A stretch of DNA of 64,000 nt. Origin: Noviherbaspirillum galbum (GTDB lineage Bacteria; Pseudomonadota; Gammaproteobacteria; Burkholderiales; Burkholderiaceae_D). Below, piece after piece: positions 45,845 to 54,782 of the stretch (positions within the stretch are counted from its first letter, which is position 1; each line of letters starts with the position of its first letter). The notes under the pieces were generated by a model. It was not told the DNA's origin and searched no databases. It saw only the letters and a program-made list of their open reading frames with translations. Position numbers and translations under genes: made by a program. Location of the stretch: NCBI RefSeq assembly GCF_010974945.1, contig NZ_JAAIVB010000085.1, positions 1-64,000 of the forward strand, read 5' to 3'.

Positions 45845-46849
45845 ATGATCAACGTGAATCGCATTCCGAAAGTCGCAATTGAAGAACATTTCTCGGCGCC
45901 TGGCTTCCACGCGTATTCCGCCGACCTCGTGCGGGGGCTCCCGGCGGAATTCCTCGCCAACCTGGCGGCGAAGCTGACCGATTTCGATGAGCAGCGCCTG
46001 GAAGCAATGGACGCCGGCAATATCGAATACGCCATCCTGTCGCAGACGACGCCGGGCGTGCAGGCGGAAGCCGATACATCCGTGGCGATAAGCCGCGCGC
46101 GGGAAAACAATGATTTTCTCGCCGCCCGGATCGCCCGCCATCCGACGCGGTTCGGCGCCTTTGCCCACGTGGCGATGCAAGATCCCGTTGCCGCTGCCAG
46201 GGAGCTGGAACGGTCGGTCGTGGAATACGGCTTCAAGGGCGCGCTGATCAATGGCCATACGCGAGGCCGCTACTACGAGGGGCGCGAGTTCGACGTGTTC
46301 TGGGAACGGGCGGAAGCGCTCGGCGTGCCGGTCTACCTGCATCCCACGGCCTTCAGCCAGACGCCGGCGCTGCTCGACGGGATGCCCGTGCTGCAAGGCG
46401 CTTCCTGGGGCTGGGGCGTGGAGACGGCCGGCCATGCCTTGCGCCTGCTGTTTGGCGGGGTCTTCGACCGCTTTCCCAAGCTCGTATTGCTCCTCGGCCA
46501 CATGGGGGAATTCCTTCCTTATCAACGCTGGCGCATCGACAGCCGGTTCGCCGCATGCCCGATGGGGATAGAGCTGAAGCGCAAGCCAAGCGAATACATC
46601 GGCAGCAACATCATGATCACCACCGCCGGCGTATGCTCCGCGCCCTCCCTGCTGGGCGCGATCGGCGAGATCGGGCCGGAAGCGGTGCTTTTCTCCGTCG
46701 ACTACCCCTACGAGTCGACAGCCGAAGCGTGCTCCTTCATCGAGCAGGCGCCGCTCGACGAGAAGGCGCGGGCGCTCGTGTGCCATGGCAATGCGCGCCG
46801 GATCTTCAAGATCGGCAACCGGGACGAACTTGCGCTCTTGCAGTGCTAA
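45845..46849 (+). CDS. picC: Amidohydrolase-family decarboxylase (PicC), 3,6-dihydroxypicolinate decarboxylase
   Basis: 334 residues. ACMSD/gamma-resorcylate decarboxylase group of the amidohydrolase superfamily. IEEHF near the N-terminus replaces the usual HxH. Metal and catalytic residues are in VYLHPTAF, LLLGHMGEFLPY and FSVDYPYES. It would remove the carboxyl of 3,6-dihydroxypicolinate to give 2,5-dihydroxypyridine. It lies 11 bp after the oxygenase beta gene and before the ring-cleavage gene, which matches the reaction order. Confidence 0.88.
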   Translation: MINVNRIPKVAIEEHFSAPGFHAYSADLVRGLPAEFLANLAAKLTDFDEQRLEAMDAGNIEYAILSQTTPGVQAEADTSVAISRARENNDFLAARIARHPTRFGAFAHVAMQDPVAAARELERSVVEYGFKGALINGHTRGRYYEGREFDVFWERAEALGVPVYLHPTAFSQTPALLDGMPVLQGASWGWGVETAGHALRLLFGGVFDRFPKLVLLLGHMGEFLPYQRWRIDSRFAACPMGIELKRKPSEYIGSNIMITTAGVCSAPSLLGAIGEIGPEAVLFSVDYPYESTAEACSFIEQAPLDEKARALVCHGNARRIFKIGNRDELALLQC

Positions 46850-46874
46850 TAACTTCCTTTTGAAAGGACGAATG

Positions 46875-47918
46875 ATGGCAGTCAGTGATTTTCAGATGAT
46901 CCAGGCCTGGGGCGAGGTGCTCAGGCTGAGCAAGCTGGAGAAGGGCCAGAAGGTGGCTATCCTCTGCGGCCCGCACACCCATCCACAGACGCTGCAAACC
47001 GCAACGATCGCCGCGCAGGCAGCCGGTGCGGTCGTTACCAGGATCGAGCTGCAGCCGATCAACGCCGAGAAGGCAACGACGCGCGACCTGATGAATTACC
47101 TCGGCGAGACGCCGCTGACCAACAATCCGGTTGCGCTCGCCGCGCTCAAGAACAGCGACCTCGTGCTTGACTTGATGCTGTTGCTCTTCTCCCCCGAGCA
47201 GATGGAAATCCTGGAATCCGGCACCAAGATCCTGCTGGCGGTGGAGCCGCCGGAAGTACTGGTCCGGACCATCGCGACCGAGGCAGACCGCCAGCGCGTG
47301 GTGGCGGCGTCGAAATTGCTGCGGGCCGCGAAGCAAATGCACGTCACCTCGCCGGCCGGCACGGACATCACCTTCAAGCTGGGTGAGTACCCGACCATCA
47401 GCGAGTACGGCTTCTGCGAGGAGCCGGGACGATGGGATCACTGGCCAAGCGGCTTTCTCTTTACCTTTGCCAACGAGGGCGGCAGCGAAGGCACCATCGT
47501 GATCGACCGCGGGGACATCTTGCTGCCGCAGAAGAATTACCTCTCCGAGAAGGTTACGCTCGACGTCCGGGGCGGCTTCGTGCGCGACATCAAGGGCGGT
47601 GTCGATGCCGACCTGATGCGCGAATTCATGGAGGCCTACAAGGATCCCGAGGCGTATGCCATCGCCCATATCGGTTGGGGCATGCAGCCGCGCTGCTTCT
47701 GGCATACCTTGTCGCTGTTCGACCGCGAGCAGACAACCGGCCAGGATGCGCGCGCCTTCGAGGGCAATTTCCTGTTTTCCCTCGGACCGAACAACGAGGT
47801 TGGCGGACCGCGCATGACACCTTGCCACCTCGACATCCCGCTGCGGAACTGCACCGTCGCGCTCGATGGCGTCGTCGTGGTGCGGGATGGAAAAGTGATC
47901 GACGAGGCATTCCAATGA
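46875..47918 (+). CDS. picD: 2,5-dihydroxypyridine 5,6-dioxygenase (PicD/NicX)
   Basis: 347 residues from the second of two adjacent ATGs, which has the better spacing to AAAGGA. It strongly recalls NicX: KILLAVEPPEVLVR, EYGFCEEPGRWDHWPSGFLFT and the Fe(II) ligands in HIGWGMQPR and TPCHLDIPLRNC. Extradiol-type ring opening with O2 gives N-formylmaleamate. Overlaps the next gene by 4 bp. NicX is a narrow family, so this is the most diagnostic gene of the island. Confidence 0.93.
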   Translation: MAVSDFQMIQAWGEVLRLSKLEKGQKVAILCGPHTHPQTLQTATIAAQAAGAVVTRIELQPINAEKATTRDLMNYLGETPLTNNPVALAALKNSDLVLDLMLLLFSPEQMEILESGTKILLAVEPPEVLVRTIATEADRQRVVAASKLLRAAKQMHVTSPAGTDITFKLGEYPTISEYGFCEEPGRWDHWPSGFLFTFANEGGSEGTIVIDRGDILLPQKNYLSEKVTLDVRGGFVRDIKGGVDADLMREFMEAYKDPEAYAIAHIGWGMQPRCFWHTLSLFDREQTTGQDARAFEGNFLFSLGPNNEVGGPRMTPCHLDIPLRNCTVALDGVVVVRDGKVIDEAFQ

Positions 47919-48556
47919 GTGCCGACACCACGGTTTACCAGAGACAGGGCTTTGGCACGACCATGCCTCCCAAGGCGCCGTTCGGCCTGGTCGTCATCGA
48001 CTTCATCAATGGCTTTGCCGACCCCGGCAGCTTCGGCGGCGGAAACATCGCGGAAGCGATCCGCTGCACCGAAGGGCTACTCGCCGCGGCACGCGAGCGG
48101 AAATGGCCTGTTGCCCATACCCGTGTCGTGTATCAGGACGATGGCGCCGACGCCAACATCTTTGCCTTGAAGGTGCCGTCCATTGTCACCTTGCTGGAGG
48201 ATGCGCCGGGAAGCCAGTTCGTGCCGCAGCTGCAACCCGCCAAGGGAGAGCTGGTGATCCGGAAGACCTATCCCTCCGCGTTTTTCGGCACGACGCTCGC
48301 CAGCTGGCTGACCCAGCGCGGGGTGCAGACCCTGTTCATCGCCGGATGCACGACGAGCGGATGCGTGCGCGCCAGCGTCCTCGATGCGATGTGCCACGGC
48401 TTCAGGCCATTCGTGATCACGGACTGCGTCGGCGACCGCTCGCTGCAGGCGCATGAAGCCAACCTGTTCGACATGAATCAGAAATACGCGACCTTGATGG
48501 CAAGGGAAGAAGCGCTCGAAGCAAGCGCGGCGCTGGAGATCGCGGCGCGGGGCTGA
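47915..48556 (+). CDS. picF: Maleamate amidohydrolase (PicF/NicF), isochorismatase-like
   Basis: 213 residues. Cysteine hydrolase triad: Asp in LVVIDFINGF, Lys in VIRKTYPSAFFGT, Cys in AGCTTSGCVRASVLD. The segments GFADPGSFGGGNIAEAI and DCVGDRSLQAHEANLFDMNQKYA match NicF. It deamidates maleamate to maleate and ammonia. Start overlaps the NicX stop. No maleate isomerase gene follows. Confidence 0.92.
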   Translation: MSADTTVYQRQGFGTTMPPKAPFGLVVIDFINGFADPGSFGGGNIAEAIRCTEGLLAAARERKWPVAHTRVVYQDDGADANIFALKVPSIVTLLEDAPGSQFVPQLQPAKGELVIRKTYPSAFFGTTLASWLTQRGVQTLFIAGCTTSGCVRASVLDAMCHGFRPFVITDCVGDRSLQAHEANLFDMNQKYATLMAREEALEASAALEIAARG

Positions 48557-48632
48557 CCTGGCCGCGGGACGGTCATCCAGGAAAAGCGCAAGACAACATT
48601 CACTCAGCAAAACCAGTTCACAGGAGACAAGG

Positions 48633-49811
48633 ATGATTTCAAGATTTTCCGCCGCATTGACCGTTGCGCTCGCGATGAGCGTGGGGACGGCCCAGGCCGA
48701 CGTCATCAAGGTCGGCGTCATTGCGCCGATGTCAGGGACGTTCGCCTTGACGGGACAAACGTGGGAAGGCGCAATCAAGGCCTACCAGAAACTGCATGGA
48801 ACGACCGCGGGCGGGCATACGATCGAAGTGATCTATCGTGACATGCCGGAGATCAACCCGGCGCAGGCACGGGCGCTTGCCCAGGAGCTCGTGGTCAAGG
48901 AAGGCGTGCAGTATCTTGCCGGCCTGTATTTCACGCCGGACGCGCTGGCCGTCGCAGCGCTTGCCCAGGAAGCCAAGGTGCCCGTCGTGATCTTCAACGC
49001 GTCGACATCGGCGATCCTCGACAAGTCGGAGTATCTGCTGCGCACGTCCTATACGCTGCCCCAGGTGGGGGTCCCCGTCGCCAAGTACGCCCTGGAAAAG
49101 AACGTAAAGCGGGTGGTCACGCTGGTCAGCGACTTCGGGCCGGGACTCGACGCGGAGAAGGCCTTCACCACGGCATTCGCGGCTGGCGGCGGCAAGCTCC
49201 TTGAAAACATACGCGCCCCGTTGAAGACCACCGACTTCGGTCCGCTCATGCAGCGCGTGAAGTCGCTGAAGCCCGACGCCCTGTATGTGTTCGCTCCCGG
49301 CGGCCCGCTGACCTATGCATTGATCAAGGCCTACAACGAGGCGGGCTTGAAAGCCGCCGGCGTCCGTTTCCTCGGCACGGCGGAAACCGACGAGGATCAG
49401 TTGCAGACCATGGGTCCCGAGGTCATTGGGTTCGAAACCGGCATGTACTACTCGGCGTCGCACAATTCGGCGGTAAACAATGCGGCGGTCAAGGCGCTGC
49501 GCGAGGTCGCGCCCAAGGCGGTCCCGACCGTTCAGCTCGTCAATGCCTTCGATGGCTTGCATGTCATCTACCACATGGTTGAGGCGACGAACGGACAGCG
49601 TAACGGCGCCAAGGCGATCGCGAGCGCGAAGGGTTTTTCCTGGGAAAGTCCGCGCGGTCCGCTGAAGATCGATCCCAACACCCGCGACCTGCTGCAGAAC
49701 GTGTATATGCGCGTGGTCGAGAAGGATCCTGCCGGCCGCTACATCAACCGTGAAATCCGTACCTTCGAGATGCAACCCGATTACGGGCGTGCACCGGCCG
49801 CGGCGAAATAA
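48633..49811 (+). CDS. Liv-type ABC substrate-binding protein of the picolinate island
   Basis: 392 residues. Signal peptide about 1-23 (ending TAQAD), then the Peripla_BP_6 fold: VIKVGVIAPMSGTFALTGQTWEGA and TLVSDFGPGLDAEKAF. First of five transport genes directly after the catabolic genes, so picolinate is the probable ligand. The start has AGGAGACAAGG upstream. Confidence 0.88.
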   Translation: MISRFSAALTVALAMSVGTAQADVIKVGVIAPMSGTFALTGQTWEGAIKAYQKLHGTTAGGHTIEVIYRDMPEINPAQARALAQELVVKEGVQYLAGLYFTPDALAVAALAQEAKVPVVIFNASTSAILDKSEYLLRTSYTLPQVGVPVAKYALEKNVKRVVTLVSDFGPGLDAEKAFTTAFAAGGGKLLENIRAPLKTTDFGPLMQRVKSLKPDALYVFAPGGPLTYALIKAYNEAGLKAAGVRFLGTAETDEDQLQTMGPEVIGFETGMYYSASHNSAVNNAAVKALREVAPKAVPTVQLVNAFDGLHVIYHMVEATNGQRNGAKAIASAKGFSWESPRGPLKIDPNTRDLLQNVYMRVVEKDPAGRYINREIRTFEMQPDYGRAPAAAK

Positions 49812-49825
49812 CCAAGAGGTGTGCA

Positions 49826-50695
49826 GTGTCTCTTACCCTTATAAGCAGCATCCTGATCGACGGGGTGGCCTACGCGATGATCCTGTTCATGATCACCGTG
49901 GGCCTGTCGATGACCATGGGCCTGATGAGAGTGGTGAATCTTGCCCATGGCGCCTTTGCCATGCTCGGCGGGTTTCTCGCGGCGAAGATTCCCTCGGCCT
50001 TGAACCTGCCCATCTGGGTGGGCTTCGTGCTGGCGATCGGAACGGTCGGACTGATTTCCGTGCCAATCGAACGCATACTCATCAGGCGGTTCTACCGGCG
50101 CGACGAACTGGACCAGATGCTGGTGACGATCGGCCTGATGTTCGTCGCGACGGCCGCCGCGAACCTGCTGTTCGGTTCAGCGCTTTCGTCGGTACCGCTT
50201 CCCGAGGCGTTCACCGGGACGGTCGATCTCGGGTTCCGGTCCATCGCCCGGCATCGCCTGGTAGTCGTCGCGGCCGGGCTGGCGGTGGTCACGGTTCTTT
50301 GGCTCGCGGTCGATAAGTCGTCCTTCGGCATCCGCGTCAGGGCATCGGTGGACAACGCTCCCATCGCACGGGCAATCGGCATCAACACCGCGACCATCTA
50401 CGCCATGACCTTCGCGCTCGGCGCCATGCTCGCTGCACTGGGCGGGATCGCCGGCGCGGAGCTGCTGCCGATGGAGCCCACTTATGCGTCCAAGTACCTC
50501 GTCACTTTCCTTGCCGTGGTCGCGGTGAGCGGCCATGGAAACTTGTTCGGTTCGTTCTTTGCTGCCCTCTTGCTGGGCATCGTGGAAACCTCGATGAAAT
50601 ACATGGTGCCGCAACTAGCATCGGCGGCGTTCTTCCTGACGATGTTCATCGTCCTGCTGGTGCGACCGCATGGCCTGTTCGGGAGAAACGCATGA
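49826..50695 (+). CDS. livH: Liv-type ABC permease (LivH)
   Basis: 289 residues from a GTG start (AGAGGTGTGCA upstream). About eight membrane helices. LivH features are GLSMTMGLMRVVNLAHGAFAMLGGFLA and the loop VRASVDNAPIARAIGINTATIYAMTFALG. Pairs with the LivM permease, whose gene overlaps it by 4 bp. Confidence 0.9.
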   Translation: MSLTLISSILIDGVAYAMILFMITVGLSMTMGLMRVVNLAHGAFAMLGGFLAAKIPSALNLPIWVGFVLAIGTVGLISVPIERILIRRFYRRDELDQMLVTIGLMFVATAAANLLFGSALSSVPLPEAFTGTVDLGFRSIARHRLVVVAAGLAVVTVLWLAVDKSSFGIRVRASVDNAPIARAIGINTATIYAMTFALGAMLAALGGIAGAELLPMEPTYASKYLVTFLAVVAVSGHGNLFGSFFAALLLGIVETSMKYMVPQLASAAFFLTMFIVLLVRPHGLFGRNA

Positions 50696-51705
50696 GCATG
50701 ACGAAGGATTTTCTTTTCGTGGTTACGCCCGCCGGGTCGGAGCAACGGTTCCGGTTCAAGGGCGAGATCCTGCTGGTACTGGCTGGCCTTCTCGCCTACG
50801 TGCTGTTTCCCCAGAACCTCGGGCTGCTCACGAACATGGCCGCCATGTCCATCTTTGCGATGTCGCTGAGTCTCGTTCTCGGGCAAGCCGGCATCGCGAC
50901 GATGGGCCAGGCAGCCCTCTATGGCACCGGCGCCTACGTGGCAGCCTGGACCGCGCTGCATTTCTCGACGAACCCGCTCGTCGGATTGCTGTTCGGCGGC
51001 CTGGGCGGCGGCCTGGTGGCATTGCTGAGCGGCGCGGTGGTGCTGCGGTCGACCAAGCTCACGCTCGTCATGCTGACCATCGCCGCCGCCCAGTTCCTGC
51101 TTGAGCTGGCAAACTGGGCACGCGAGTTCACGGGCGGCGATGACGGTCTCTCGGGCTTCAGCATCGGGCCTTTGTTCGGCATCTGGGAGTTCAACTTCCT
51201 TGGCCAGACCGGGTTTCTCTATGCGCTGGGCGTGCTGGTCATCGTGTATTTCCTGATGCGCGTCCTGATCGCATCTCCCTTCGGCTTGACGGTGAAGGCG
51301 ATCCGGCAGGACGCCGGACGGGTGGAAGCGCTGGGCGGGCGGGTGTATCCGCACCTGCTTGCGGTGTACACCGTGGGCGGAATGGTCGCCGGAATTGCCG
51401 GCGCCTTGACGGCGCAGACCAGCAACGTGGCAAACCTCGGCATGCTGGACTTCCAGACCTCCGCCGGCGTGGTGGTGATGATGGTCCTGGGAGGCCGGCG
51501 CCGCCTGTCGGGCGCCATCCTGGGAACCGTTGCCTTCATGACCATCCATCACATTGCATCGACCTTGAATCCGCACCATTGGCTGTTCGTCATCGGGCTG
51601 ATGCTCATCGTCGTCCTCGTCGTGCTGCCGGAGGGCCTGGTCGGGATCGTCGATCGCGCGGTCCTGCTGGCCGCGCGCCTTGACCGAAAGGGGAAGCCGT
51701 CATGA
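50692..51705 (+). CDS. livM: Liv-type ABC permease (LivM)
   Basis: 337 residues with about ten helices. LivM features are LVLGQAGIATMGQAALYGTGAYVAA and the loop VKAIRQDAGRVEALGGRVYPHLLAVYTVGG. Stop overlaps the ATPase start (ATGA), so the transporter genes are translationally coupled. Confidence 0.9.
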   Translation: MSMTKDFLFVVTPAGSEQRFRFKGEILLVLAGLLAYVLFPQNLGLLTNMAAMSIFAMSLSLVLGQAGIATMGQAALYGTGAYVAAWTALHFSTNPLVGLLFGGLGGGLVALLSGAVVLRSTKLTLVMLTIAAAQFLLELANWAREFTGGDDGLSGFSIGPLFGIWEFNFLGQTGFLYALGVLVIVYFLMRVLIASPFGLTVKAIRQDAGRVEALGGRVYPHLLAVYTVGGMVAGIAGALTAQTSNVANLGMLDFQTSAGVVVMMVLGGRRRLSGAILGTVAFMTIHHIASTLNPHHWLFVIGLMLIVVLVVLPEGLVGIVDRAVLLAARLDRKGKPS

Positions 51706-52466
51706 AGCATAGCCTGCAAACGCGGAACCTTTCCCTGTCGTTCGGCGGACTGGCGGTCACGCGCGACGTCAACATTTCCCTCGCTGAGGGCGCCCGTACC
51801 GCGCTGATCGGTCCCAACGGGGCAGGGAAGACCACGCTGATCAACCTGCTCAGCGGAGTCCTCCGTCCCAATTCCGGCGACATCCTCATGGGCGAGCAGT
51901 CGATCGTGAAGTTGCCGCAGTACGAGCGGGTGCGCAGCGGAATCGTGCGGACCTTCCAGATAAGCCGCCTGTTCAAGGAATTGACCGTCGCCGAAAACGT
52001 CGAAATCGCGGTATTGCAACGGCTTCGCCTTGCGACGGAATGGTGGCCCTCGCGCGCCCGGACGTCGCGGGTACGAGACGAGGTCGACGAGACGCTAGGG
52101 CTGCTCGGACTTCGTCCGTACGCGCGGCGTGTCGTTGGCAAGCTGGCGCTCGGCGAGCAACGCCTGGCTGAAATCGCGCTTGCACTGGCGATGAAGCCGC
52201 GGGTACTGCTGCTCGACGAGCCTGCCGCGGGGGTGCCGCAAGGAGAGGGCGGCCGCATCATGGACGCCGTCGAAAGCTTGCCGAAGGACCTGTCCGTGCT
52301 GCTGATCGAACACGACATGGACTTGGTGTTCCGGTTTGCCTCGCACATCATCGTCCTGGCGGCGGGCGCCGTCCTGGCGGAAGGCGCGCCGCGGGAAGTC
52401 GCCGCGAACGAACGCGTGAAACAGATCTATTTTGGACGGGACGGACATGGCCAAGCCCATTTTTAA
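51702..52466 (+). CDS. livG: Liv-type ABC ATPase (LivG)
   Basis: 254 residues. Walker A GPNGAGKTT, Walker B LLLDEPAAGV, H-loop IEHDMDLVF. The signature motif is degenerate (LALGEQRLAEIALAL instead of LSxGQQR), as in some LivG proteins. Overlaps the LivF gene by 20 bp if that starts at 52447. Confidence 0.9.
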   Translation: MKHSLQTRNLSLSFGGLAVTRDVNISLAEGARTALIGPNGAGKTTLINLLSGVLRPNSGDILMGEQSIVKLPQYERVRSGIVRTFQISRLFKELTVAENVEIAVLQRLRLATEWWPSRARTSRVRDEVDETLGLLGLRPYARRVVGKLALGEQRLAEIALALAMKPRVLLLDEPAAGVPQGEGGRIMDAVESLPKDLSVLLIEHDMDLVFRFASHIIVLAAGAVLAEGAPREVAANERVKQIYFGRDGHGQAHF

Positions 52467-53169
52467 ACTGCGCTTCGAAGGCGTCACCGCCGGCTACGGC
52501 AATCTTCCCGTGGTCGAGCGCCTCAGCTTTACCGTGCGCGAAGGCGAGCGCCTGGGGCTCATCGGCCGCAATGGCGCCGGAAAGACGACAACGCTGGCGA
52601 CGGCGATGGGCCTGGCCGATCTGATCGATGGCCGCATTTACCTTGGCGAAGCCGACATCAGCCGGGCGAGCACCTTTGCGCGCGCCCGTGCCGGCCTCGG
52701 CTACGTTCCCCAGAGCCGCGACATCTTTCCTTCGCTGACGGTCGAGGAAAACCTGCTGGCGGGCCTCCAGGGGCGCTCGGCGGGCGAGGCGCTGGCACAG
52801 GTTTATAAGTTGTTTCCCCGGCTGAAGGAGCGGCGGAACAACGGCGGCACGAAATTGTCGGGCGGCGAACAGCAAATGCTGTCCGTGGCCAGGGCGCTCG
52901 TTGGCAAGCCGCGCATCCTGCTGCTCGACGAGCCCCTGGAAGGCCTTGCGCCGATGGTGCGCGACGAGTTGATGGACGCCATCGTGCGCATGAGCGAGCA
53001 GTTCGGCGTTGGTTGCGTCCTCGTGGAGCAGCACGTGGACGTCGTGATGAAATTTTCTTCCAGCGTCATCGTGCTCGAACGCGGTGTCGCCGCGTTTTCC
53101 GGCCCGACGGCGAAACTGAGCGAAGATGCGGCGCTGTTGAACCGCACCATCGGACTCGAGAAATGCTGA
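52447..53169 (+). CDS. livF: Liv-type ABC ATPase (LivF)
   Basis: 240 residues from the ATG at 52447; a TTG at 52432 is possible. Walker A GRNGAGKTT, signature LSGGEQQMLSVARAL, Walker B ILLLDEPLEGLAP and EQHVDVVM. Second ATPase of the importer and last of the five Liv genes. Confidence 0.9.
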   Translation: MAKPIFKLRFEGVTAGYGNLPVVERLSFTVREGERLGLIGRNGAGKTTTLATAMGLADLIDGRIYLGEADISRASTFARARAGLGYVPQSRDIFPSLTVEENLLAGLQGRSAGEALAQVYKLFPRLKERRNNGGTKLSGGEQQMLSVARALVGKPRILLLDEPLEGLAPMVRDELMDAIVRMSEQFGVGCVLVEQHVDVVMKFSSSVIVLERGVAAFSGPTAKLSEDAALLNRTIGLEKC

Positions 53170-53285
53170 TGTCGAATCCGAAAGGAAGTGAAGCTGCCTG
53201 CGGCATGTTCTCGCGATGTCCGGCGGATGTTTTCCGCCGGGCTTCCGGTGCGGCAGGCAGGCAGGAAGGAAGTGCAGGTGATCAC

Positions 53286-53513
53286 ATGGAAAATATGGAA
53301 TTCCTCTTCGACTACGAAAGAGAAGCGCTGCTTGAAGCGCTGCGCCGCGACCTCCGGAATTCGGAACGAAAGGCCATGGAAGCGCAGAGCACGAGCGATG
53401 CCGAGTACCATGCATTCAACTCCAGGTTCGTCGCCCGGCTGCTGGAGATTCTGAACCCGAAGGCCATCAAGGACGCTGCCTTCGGTCCGGATGTCGCCAT
53501 GAGCGGTCGATGA
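53286..53513 (+). CDS. Small acidic protein of unknown function before xdhC
   Basis: 75 residues from the ATG at 53286 (AGGTGATCAC upstream); a longer 117-residue version could start at 53163. Predicted mostly helical (FDYEREALLEALRRDLRNSE). No cysteines or known motif recognised. It sits between livF and xdhC, with only one base between its stop and the xdhC start, so it belongs to the operon. It may assist the molybdenum enzyme (speculative). Confidence 0.45.
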   Translation: MENMEFLFDYEREALLEALRRDLRNSERKAMEAQSTSDAEYHAFNSRFVARLLEILNPKAIKDAAFGPDVAMSGR

Positions 53514-53514
53514 A

Positions 53515-54579
53515 TTGGAAAGCCTCGACATCCTGGTCCTGCGGACCTTGCGCGACTGGCGATCGGCGGGAAGACGTGCCCTGCTGGTGACCATCGTGCG
53601 CACATGGGGGTCATCGCCACGTCCGGTCGGTTCGATCATGGCGTTGTGCGAGGATGGCAGCGCGGTGGGTTCGGTGTCTGGCGGATGCATCGAAGACGAT
53701 CTGAAGTTGCGCTACGTCGACGCCCTGGCAGGCAGTGAATCCGATCTCCGCGTGTTCGCGGCTCGGCCGCAGTTCCTGCGGTACGGGATCAGCGCCGACG
53801 AGGCACACCGGTTTGGCTTGCCTTGCGGTGGAACGCTGGAGCTGGTGATCGAGTTCGATCCCGACTTCGCGAAGCTGGAAGATCTCGTGCGCGCGCTCGA
53901 ACTTGGAAAGCTGGTGAAGCGGACGGTGCGCCTGAGTGACGGCAGGGTAGAGCTGGAAACCGCCGCCGCGCCCGGTCAGTTGAGCATTGGCGATGCACTG
54001 GTGAATACCTTCGGTCCGGCTTATCGCATGTTCCTGATCGGGGCGGGTCAACTTGCCGAATACCTTGCCACCATGGCGCTGTTCAATGGGTTCTCGGTAG
54101 CCGTTTGCGATCCCCGGGAGGAGTATTTTCGCGGATGGAGCGTTCCAGGCGTTGCATTGGTCCGCGACATGCCGGACGATGCGCTGGCGGCCTTCCGGCC
54201 CGATCGCCGCAGCTGCGTGATCGCATTGAGCCACGATCCGAAGCTGGACGACCTGGCATTGCTCGAGGCGCTCGATACGGAGGCGTTCTATATCGGCGCG
54301 ATCGGCAGCCGGCGCAACACCGAGGCACGCCATCGGCGCTTGGCGGAACACTTCGGAAAGTCCGAACAGGAACTGGAGCGGCTGCGGGGACCGATCGGGA
54401 TTTTCATCGCAAGCAAGACGCCGGCTGAAATCGCGGTCAGCATCATGGCCGAAGTCGTCGCGGTGAAGAACGAGGTCAGGTTGCCGCCGGAAGCGGATAT
54501 CGCCCAGGCGAAGCGGCTTCACGCCATCGATGAAGGACCATCCGGACCGGGGCTGTGCGGCACGTCCCCGTTGTCCTAA
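53515..54579 (+). CDS. xdhC: XdhC/CoxI family molybdenum-cofactor maturation protein
   Basis: 354 residues from a TTG start at 53515, one base after the previous stop; the next ATG in frame is 41 codons in and would remove part of the domain. N-terminal XdhC_CoxI domain (GSSPRPVGSIMALCEDGSAVGSVSGGCIEDDL) and C-terminal Rossmann domain (MFLIGAGQLAEYLATMALFNGFSVAVCDPREEY, YIGAIGSRRNTEARHRRL). Such proteins bind and sulfurate molybdopterin for hydroxylases, fitting service to the PicA-like enzyme. Its stop codon is the first base triplet of repeat copy 3. Confidence 0.9.
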   Translation: MESLDILVLRTLRDWRSAGRRALLVTIVRTWGSSPRPVGSIMALCEDGSAVGSVSGGCIEDDLKLRYVDALAGSESDLRVFAARPQFLRYGISADEAHRFGLPCGGTLELVIEFDPDFAKLEDLVRALELGKLVKRTVRLSDGRVELETAAAPGQLSIGDALVNTFGPAYRMFLIGAGQLAEYLATMALFNGFSVAVCDPREEYFRGWSVPGVALVRDMPDDALAAFRPDRRSCVIALSHDPKLDDLALLEALDTEAFYIGAIGSRRNTEARHRRLAEHFGKSEQELERLRGPIGIFIASKTPAEIAVSIMAEVVAVKNEVRLPPEADIAQAKRLHAIDEGPSGPGLCGTSPLS

Positions 54580-54713
54580 GCAGGTCTATGGAAGTGTTGT
54601 GACATGACCGCATGCTCCCAAACCACCTCTGTCACCCCCGCGCAGGCGAGGATGACAGAGCACGATCAATGGTGTTCAAGTTAATTCAAAGGACCTTCAA
54701 GCACCCGCTTGGA
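54577..54713 (+). repeat. Dispersed intergenic repeat, copy 3 (right flank of the picolinate island)
   Basis: 137 bp aligned base for base in length with copy 2 at 35712-35848 and in the same orientation, with scattered substitutions. Central stem CCCCGCGCAGGCGAGGATGAC has one arm mismatch relative to copies 1 and 2. Confidence 0.85.
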
Positions 54714-54782
54714 ACGCACGCCCGGACAAGATGAAAGGACTGGTGCGATCCCGGGCGGTGGATGCCTACGGCGCAACGTAGC

